Shown here one piece after another: positions 30,755 to 35,064 of a stretch of 35,064 bases of DNA. Within the stretch, counting starts at the first letter, position 1. Every line of letters starts with the position of its first letter. The DNA comes from an uncultured Collinsella sp. Its GTDB lineage: Bacteria; Actinomycetota; Coriobacteriia; Coriobacteriales; Coriobacteriaceae. Location of the stretch: assembly GCA_900766165.1 (NCBI GenBank), contig CAAFUK010000021.1, positions 1 through 35,064 on the forward strand. The letters run 5' to 3'. The notes under the pieces were generated by a model. That model made no database searches. It had not been told where the DNA came from and worked only from the letters and a program-made list of their open reading frames with translations. Position numbers and translations under genes: made by a program.

Positions 30755-31291
30755 GTGTCTCGTATCGGTAATAAGCCTGTCCAGATTCCCGCCGGAGTCG
30801 AAGTGGCAGTCAACGGCAACAACGTTGTCGTCAAGGGCCCCAAGGGCCAGCTCGAGCTCGATGTCTTTGAGAAGCTCGCTATCAACGTCGAGGACAACGT
30901 CCTCACCGTTTCCCGTCCCGACGACGAGCGTGAGACCCGTGCCCGCCACGGCCTCACCCGCGCCCTCATCCACAACATGGTTGTTGGCGTTTCCGAGGGC
31001 TTCGAGAAGAAGCTCGAGCTCGCCGGCGTCGGTTACCGCGTGCAGCAGAAGGGCAAGAACCTCGAGTTCTCCCTGGGCTTCTCGCACCCCGTGATCGTCG
31101 AGGCTCCCGAGGGCATCACCTTCGAGGTTCCTGACAACACCCACGTGAACGTCAAGGGTATCAACAAGCAGCAGGTCGGTCAGATCGCCGCTGAGATCCG
31201 CGGCCATCGTCCTCCCGAGCCTTACAAGGGCAAGGGTATCCACTACGTTGGCGAGCACATCCGCCGCAAGCTGGGTAAGGCCGCCAAGTAG
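30755..31291 (+). CDS. rplF: 50S ribosomal protein L6
   Basis: A 178-residue L6 with SRIGNKPVQIPAGVEV at the N terminus and the L6 signature near RGHRPPEPYKGKGIHYVGE at the C terminus. It sits near the factor-binding site of the large subunit. The start is GTG, preceded by AAAGGAG. Confidence 0.98.
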   Translation: MSRIGNKPVQIPAGVEVAVNGNNVVVKGPKGQLELDVFEKLAINVEDNVLTVSRPDDERETRARHGLTRALIHNMVVGVSEGFEKKLELAGVGYRVQQKGKNLEFSLGFSHPVIVEAPEGITFEVPDNTHVNVKGINKQQVGQIAAEIRGHRPPEPYKGKGIHYVGEHIRRKLGKAAK

Positions 31292-31316
31292 TCGTAACCG
31301 ACTCACTCGCATAAGA

Positions 31317-31338
31317 CCAGCACCCCGTCAGGTGCTGG
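31317..31338 (+). other. Intercistronic hairpin rplF-rplR
   Basis: CCAGCACC (31317-31324) pairs with GGTGCTGG (31331-31338) around CCGTCA. There is no T-tract directly after it, though CTTTTTAGGAG follows at 31349. It is probably a spacer structure or weak attenuator. Confidence 0.45.
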
Positions 31339-31366
31339 CAAGATCAACCTTTTTAGGAGTTTACGT

Positions 31367-31735
31367 ATGAACAAGCATAAGGCGAAGCTGGAAGGCCTCA
31401 AGCGTCGTCAGCGTCGTGTTCGCGGCAAGGTCTCGGGTACCTCCGAGCGTCCGCGTCTTCGCGTGACCCGTACTAACGCCAACATCTATGCCCAGATCAT
31501 CGACGACAGCAAGGGCTCCAGCCTGACGCTCGTCTCTGCCTCGACCCTCGAGGCCGAGTTCAAGGGCACCCACACCTCGAACAAGGAGGCTGCGGAGAAG
31601 GTCGGTCAGCTCGTTGGCAAGCGCGCCATCGAGGCCGGCATCACCAAGGTCGCCTTCGATCGCGGTGGCCGTATCTACCATGGCCGCGTCAAGGCCCTCG
31701 CCGACGGTGCTCGTGCCGCCGGTCTCGAGTTCTAG
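31367..31735 (+). CDS. rplR: 50S ribosomal protein L18
   Basis: A 122-residue L18, a 5S rRNA-binding protein. RPRLRVTRTNANIYAQIIDD (about 28-47) and VAFDRGGRIYHGRVKALADG (about 94-113) are the conserved blocks. TTAGGAG precedes the ATG. It ends 14 bp before rpsE. Confidence 0.98.
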   Translation: MNKHKAKLEGLKRRQRRVRGKVSGTSERPRLRVTRTNANIYAQIIDDSKGSSLTLVSASTLEAEFKGTHTSNKEAAEKVGQLVGKRAIEAGITKVAFDRGGRIYHGRVKALADGARAAGLEF

Positions 31736-31749
31736 GAGGTATGTAGCAC

Positions 31750-32274
31750 ATGGCTCGTAATCAGAAGCAGCAGCGCGAGGCCTCCGAGTTCGAGGAGCGC
31801 GTCGTTTACATCAACCGCGTGTCGAAGACCGTCAAGGGTGGTCGTCGCATGAGCCTCGTCGCTCTCGTCGTCGTTGGCGACGGCAAGGGCAACGTCGGCG
31901 TTGGCATGGGCAAGTCCGCTGAGGTGCCCATGGCCATCTCCAAGGCATCTCTCGATGCCAAGAAGAACATGTTCCACGTGCCGGTGACCGAGCAGGGCAC
32001 CATCCCGCACGAGGTTCTCGGCCACTTTGGTGCCGGCCGCATCATCATCAAGCCCGCTGTCGAGGGTACCGGCGTTATCGCCGGCGGCGCTGTGCGTCCC
32101 CTCTTCGAGCTTGCTGGCATCAAGAACGTCCTGTCCAAGTCCCTCGGTACCGACAACGGCCTCAACATCATCAAGGCTGCCGTCGAGGGCCTCAAGGAGC
32201 TCTCCAGCCCTGAGGACGTCGCGGCTCGCCGTGGCCTGACGGTCTCCGAGATGTTCGTCGGTAAGGAGAACTAA
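31750..32274 (+). CDS. rpsE: 30S ribosomal protein S5
   Basis: A 174-residue S5 with double-stranded RNA-binding-like N-terminal domain: FEERVVYINRVSKTVKGGRR (about 14-33) and VVGDGKGNVGVGMGKS (about 41-56). The C-terminal part is AGGAVRPLFELAGIKNVLSKS. It belongs to the decoding and accuracy region of the small subunit. AGGAGG lies upstream; only 2 bp separate it from rpmD. Confidence 0.98.
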   Translation: MARNQKQQREASEFEERVVYINRVSKTVKGGRRMSLVALVVVGDGKGNVGVGMGKSAEVPMAISKASLDAKKNMFHVPVTEQGTIPHEVLGHFGAGRIIIKPAVEGTGVIAGGAVRPLFELAGIKNVLSKSLGTDNGLNIIKAAVEGLKELSSPEDVAARRGLTVSEMFVGKEN

Positions 32275-32276
32275 GC

Positions 32277-32459
32277 ATGGCTGACACCATCAAGATCAAG
32301 CAGGTCCGCAGCACCAACGGTTGCAAGCAGGACCAGGTCCGTACTGTCCGTGCCCTCGGTCTCCACAGGATCCGCGAGGTTCGCGAGATTGCTGACAACG
32401 AGTCCGTCCGCGGCATGATCTTCAAGGTCAAGCACCTTGTCGAGATTGTAGAGGAGTAG
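32277..32459 (+). CDS. rpmD: 50S ribosomal protein L30
   Basis: A 60-residue L30 with IKIKQVRSTNGCKQDQVRTV and LGLHRIREVREI, typical in length and position between rpsE and rplO. The ribosome-binding site GTAAGGAG lies inside the end of rpsE, so the two are translationally coupled. Confidence 0.97.
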   Translation: MADTIKIKQVRSTNGCKQDQVRTVRALGLHRIREVREIADNESVRGMIFKVKHLVEIVEE

Positions 32460-32462
32460 CAA

Positions 32463-32912
32463 ATGCAGCTTCACGATCTTACTCCCGCGCCCGGTTCCAC
32501 CAAGAACCGCAAGCGCGTCGGCCGTGGCAATTCTTCGGGTCACGGCACCACTTCTGGCCGCGGCCAGAAGGGCCAGGGTTCCCGCTCTGGCGGCACCAAG
32601 GGTGCCGGCTTCGAGGGTGGCCAGACTCCGCTGGCTATGCGCCTGCCCAAGCTTCCGGGCTTCCGTAACCCCCGTCGTATCGAGTACACCGCTGTTAACG
32701 TTGAGCGTCTCGAGCGTAAGTTCGAGGACGGCGCTGTGATCGACGGTGCCGCTCTTAAGGCCGCTCGCATCACCAAGAGCGAGTTCGAGCCCGTCAAGGT
32801 GCTCGGCAATGGTGAGCTCACCAAGAAGTTCACGGTCAAGGTCGACAAGGTCAGCGCTTCTGCGCAGGCCAAGATCGAGGCCGCCGGCGGAAAGGTCGAG
32901 CTGCCGTGCTAA
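32463..32912 (+). CDS. rplO: 50S ribosomal protein L15
   Basis: A 149-residue L15 with MQLHDLTPAPGSTKNRKRVG, the glycine/arginine-rich GRGNSSGHGTTSGRGQKGQ segment and the C-terminal VKVDKVSASAQAKIEAAGG block. It starts 3 bp after the rpmD stop, and its last codons overlap the start of secY by 7 bases. Confidence 0.98.
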   Translation: MQLHDLTPAPGSTKNRKRVGRGNSSGHGTTSGRGQKGQGSRSGGTKGAGFEGGQTPLAMRLPKLPGFRNPRRIEYTAVNVERLERKFEDGAVIDGAALKAARITKSEFEPVKVLGNGELTKKFTVKVDKVSASAQAKIEAAGGKVELPC

Positions 32913-34192
32913 ATGGTCTTAAGAATGCTTTCCGCATCAAAGAATTGCGCGAAAAGATTCTTTTTACCATAGCTATGCTCGTCGTGTACCGCATTGGTGC
33001 GCACGTTCCTGTGCCCGGCATTCCCTTCCAGGGGATGCTGGGCCTTTTCTCGACCGATAACAATTCGGTCGCCGCAGGTGCTATGGCCCTCCTGAATCTT
33101 TTCTCTGGCGGCGCGTTGAGCTATGTGTCGGTGTTTTCGCTGGGCATCATGCCTTACATCACCAGCTCGATCATCCTCCAGATGCTCCAGGCCGTCGTGC
33201 CTTCCCTGCATGAGCTTGCCCGCGAGGGCGAGGTCGGTCAGACCAAGATTACGCAGTATTCGCGTTACCTCACCCTGGCTCTGGCAATCCTCAACTCCGT
33301 GGGTTACCTCTTCCTCTTTAAGAGCTTCGGCATCAGCTTCAATGGCGCCGGCGCTCCCGAGATCATCTTCGACCTCATGATCGTCGGTACGCTCACCGCG
33401 GGCGCCATGCTGATCATGTGGATTGGTGAGCTCATCACCCAGCGCGGTATCGGCAATGGCATGTCGCTGATCATCTTCGCGAACATCATGGCCGGTCTGC
33501 CGCAGGCTATCTTCTCCAGCACCGAGGGCAATGCCGGTGGCATCATCACCATGGTGATCATCTGCGCCATCATCCTGCTGGTTATCCCGCTGATTGTTTT
33601 TCTTGAGCGCGGCCAGCGCCGCATCCCGGTCTCCTACGCTAAGCGCGTCGTGGGCCGTCGCATGATGGGTGGCCAGACCACCTACCTGCCCATCAAGGTC
33701 AACACCGCGGGTGTCGTGCCGATCATCTTCGCTTCGGCGCTGCTGTACTTCCCGGCTCAGATTGCCGTGTTCTTCCCCGGCATCGGCTGGATTCAGGCAG
33801 TTGCCTCCGCGCTTTCGACCGGTTGGCTCAACTGGGTGCTTAACGTTGTCCTCATCGTGTTCTTCGCGTACTTCTACACCTCCATGGTGTTCAACCCCGA
33901 TGACACGGCCGATAACCTTAAGAAGCAGGGCGGCTTTATTCCGGGCGTGCGTCCGGGTAGGGCTACCGCGGCCTACATCAAGAACGCGCTCAACAAGATC
34001 ACGCTTCCCAGCGCTGTCTTTTTGGCGCTCATCGCCATCGTGCCTTCGATCATCTTCTCCTTCACGGGTAACCATCTGATCCAGGCATTTGGCGGCACGT
34101 CCATCCTCATCATGGTCGGCGTCGTGCTCGACACGGTCGATAAGCTCGAAGGCCAGATCAAGATGTATGATTACGATGGATTCTTTAAATAG
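32906..34192 (+). CDS. secY: Protein translocase subunit SecY
   Basis: A 428-residue membrane channel protein of the Sec translocon, with about ten hydrophobic segments. FRIKELREKILFTIAML opens the first segment; plug-region and loop blocks include GALSYVSVFSLGIMPYITSSI, IGNGMSLIIFANI and the cytoplasmic loop QRRIPVSYAKR. The start is GTG at 32906, inside the end of rplO; the ATG at 32913 is out of frame. Overlap implies translational coupling to rplO. Confidence 0.97.
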   Translation: MLNGLKNAFRIKELREKILFTIAMLVVYRIGAHVPVPGIPFQGMLGLFSTDNNSVAAGAMALLNLFSGGALSYVSVFSLGIMPYITSSIILQMLQAVVPSLHELAREGEVGQTKITQYSRYLTLALAILNSVGYLFLFKSFGISFNGAGAPEIIFDLMIVGTLTAGAMLIMWIGELITQRGIGNGMSLIIFANIMAGLPQAIFSSTEGNAGGIITMVIICAIILLVIPLIVFLERGQRRIPVSYAKRVVGRRMMGGQTTYLPIKVNTAGVVPIIFASALLYFPAQIAVFFPGIGWIQAVASALSTGWLNWVLNVVLIVFFAYFYTSMVFNPDDTADNLKKQGGFIPGVRPGRATAAYIKNALNKITLPSAVFLALIAIVPSIIFSFTGNHLIQAFGGTSILIMVGVVLDTVDKLEGQIKMYDYDGFFK

Positions 34193-34210
34193 GCTAGAGG
34201 AGGATTGCTC

Positions 34211-34837
34211 ATGAACCTCGTATTGCTCGGAGCTCCGGGTGCCGGTAAGGGCACCGTCGCACAGGAGCTCGTCGCCGAGTTTGGCGTCGCCCATATTTCC
34301 ACGGGCGACCTGCTGCGTGCTGCCGTCAAGGGTGGCACCGAGCTTGGTATTCAGGCTAAGAAGTACATGGACGCTGGCGAGCTCGTTCCCGACCAGCTCG
34401 TGATCGACCTTGTCAAGGAGCGCCTTGCCGCCGATGACGCCCAACAGGGCTTCATCCTCGACGGCTTCCCGCGCAACACCGCCCAGGCTGTGACGCTCGA
34501 TTCCGAGCTTTCCGCCATGGGTCGCGAGATCGACTGTGCCCTTCTGGTCGATGTAGCCCCCGAGGTCATTATCGATCGTCTGTCTTCGCGTCGCACCTGC
34601 CGAGCCTGCGGTTACACCGGCACCGCTGCCGATGCTACCTGCCCCAAGTGCGCCGGCGAGATGTATCAGCGCGACGACGACAAGCCCGAGACCATCAAGA
34701 ACCGTCTCGACGTCTACGAGAAGTCCACGAGCCCGCTCGTCGACTACTATCGTGGTCAGGGTCTGCTCAAGTCGGTCAACGGTGACCAGGCTCGCGAGAC
34801 CGTGTACGGGGATGTCAAAGAGGCTCTCGGTCTATGA
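34211..34837 (+). CDS. adk: Adenylate kinase
   Basis: A 208-residue enzyme that interconverts ATP, ADP and AMP. The P-loop is GAPGAGKGT (residues 7-15), the AMP-binding part is ISTGDLLRAA (29-38) and DGFPRN (84-89). The LID carries a zinc-type set Cys130, Cys133, Cys144 and Cys147, as in Gram-positive enzymes. ATG at 34211 is chosen over the in-frame TTG at 34205 because AGGAGG (34197-34202) then has normal spacing. Its TGA overlaps the next start (ATGA). Confidence 0.97.
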   Translation: MNLVLLGAPGAGKGTVAQELVAEFGVAHISTGDLLRAAVKGGTELGIQAKKYMDAGELVPDQLVIDLVKERLAADDAQQGFILDGFPRNTAQAVTLDSELSAMGREIDCALLVDVAPEVIIDRLSSRRTCRACGYTGTAADATCPKCAGEMYQRDDDKPETIKNRLDVYEKSTSPLVDYYRGQGLLKSVNGDQARETVYGDVKEALGL

Positions 34838-35064
34838 TCAAGATTAAGTCTGCAACGCAAATCGAGCAGATGAAGAAGGCAGGAGCGCTATCTAAGATGG
34901 CGCTCCGCCACGTTGGAGCCATGGTGCGCCCCGGCGTTTCGACTTTTGAGCTCGATCAGCTCGCGGAGCAGATTATCCGCATGCATGGCGGCACCCCGGC
35001 CTTTAAGGGCTACGGCGGATTCCCGGGGACCATATGCGCATCGATCAACGATGCCGTGGTCCAC
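34834..35064 (+). CDS. map: Type I methionine aminopeptidase, N-terminal part
   Basis: The first 77 codons up to the window edge. IKIKSATQIEQMKKAGALS at the N terminus and FKGYGGFPGTICASINDAVVH near the edge are the conserved N-terminal blocks of MetAP type I; the metal ligands lie beyond the window. The start overlaps the adk stop by 4 bases (ATGA). The secY-adk-map order is typical of Gram-positive and actinobacterial spc operons. Confidence 0.95.
   Translation, partial: MIKIKSATQIEQMKKAGALSKMALRHVGAMVRPGVSTFELDQLAEQIIRMHGGTPAFKGYGGFPGTICASINDAVVH

Overview
The window reads as chromosomal DNA from a high-GC anaerobic gut actinobacterium, most likely a Collinsella-type member of the Coriobacteriia. 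This is inferred from GC-rich codon use, a ribosomal spc-type operon with a zinc-type S14 followed by secY-adk-map, families of GC-rich palindromic intergenic repeats, and an anaerobic purine-catabolism gene set with labile-selenium molybdenum-hydroxylase accessory genes. Genus assignment is by recognition, not by search.

Layout. Positions 1-538 hold the tail of an unidentified gene, a terminator and a regular array of alternating inverted repeats. Positions 539-3709 (minus strand) carry a U32/RlhA-type protein followed by an RluA-family pseudouridine synthase. From 4009 to 29069 lies the main body, a purine (xanthine/urate-type) degradation island in three divergent blocks. Block 1 is ridA, then a YheO/DauR-like PAS regulator (minus), divergent from an NCS2 purine permease, ssnA, ygfK, a four-cluster polyferredoxin and an XdhD-type molybdenum hydroxylase. 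Block 2 (19126-26275) is a second PAS regulator divergent from dpaL (2,3-diaminopropionate ammonia-lyase), ygeY, ygeW, a MocA-like gene and hyuA. Block 3 is yqeC divergent from yqeB and an xdhC-family gene. Between blocks 1 and 2 lies about 5 kb of unrelated accessory DNA: a DUF234 ATPase behind a striking perfect palindrome, a DUF4143 ATPase remnant, a hypothetical gene, a 33-bp tandem repeat and a proline-rich membrane protein.

From 29381 onward is half of the spc ribosomal operon (rplE, rpsZ, rpsH, rplF, rplR, rpsE, rpmD, rplO, secY, adk, partial map). It begins at rplE; the usual upstream neighbours rplN and rplX are not present, and the purine island abuts it.

How the genes work together (inference built on known families): the permease imports purine; the XdhD hydroxylase, matured with MocA/YqeB/YqeC/XdhC functions, handles purine hydroxylation. 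Its electrons probably pass through the polyferredoxin to the FAD/NAD(P)-binding YgfK, because no separate FAD subunit (YgfM-type) is present. SsnA, HyuA, YgeY and YgeW open and process ring-derived intermediates. DpaL yields pyruvate and ammonia through 2-aminoacrylate, which RidA can hydrolyse. The pathway gene set itself is known from other gut anaerobes. The less explained features here are the regulatory DNA, the repeat families, the split ribosomal operon and the accessory insert.
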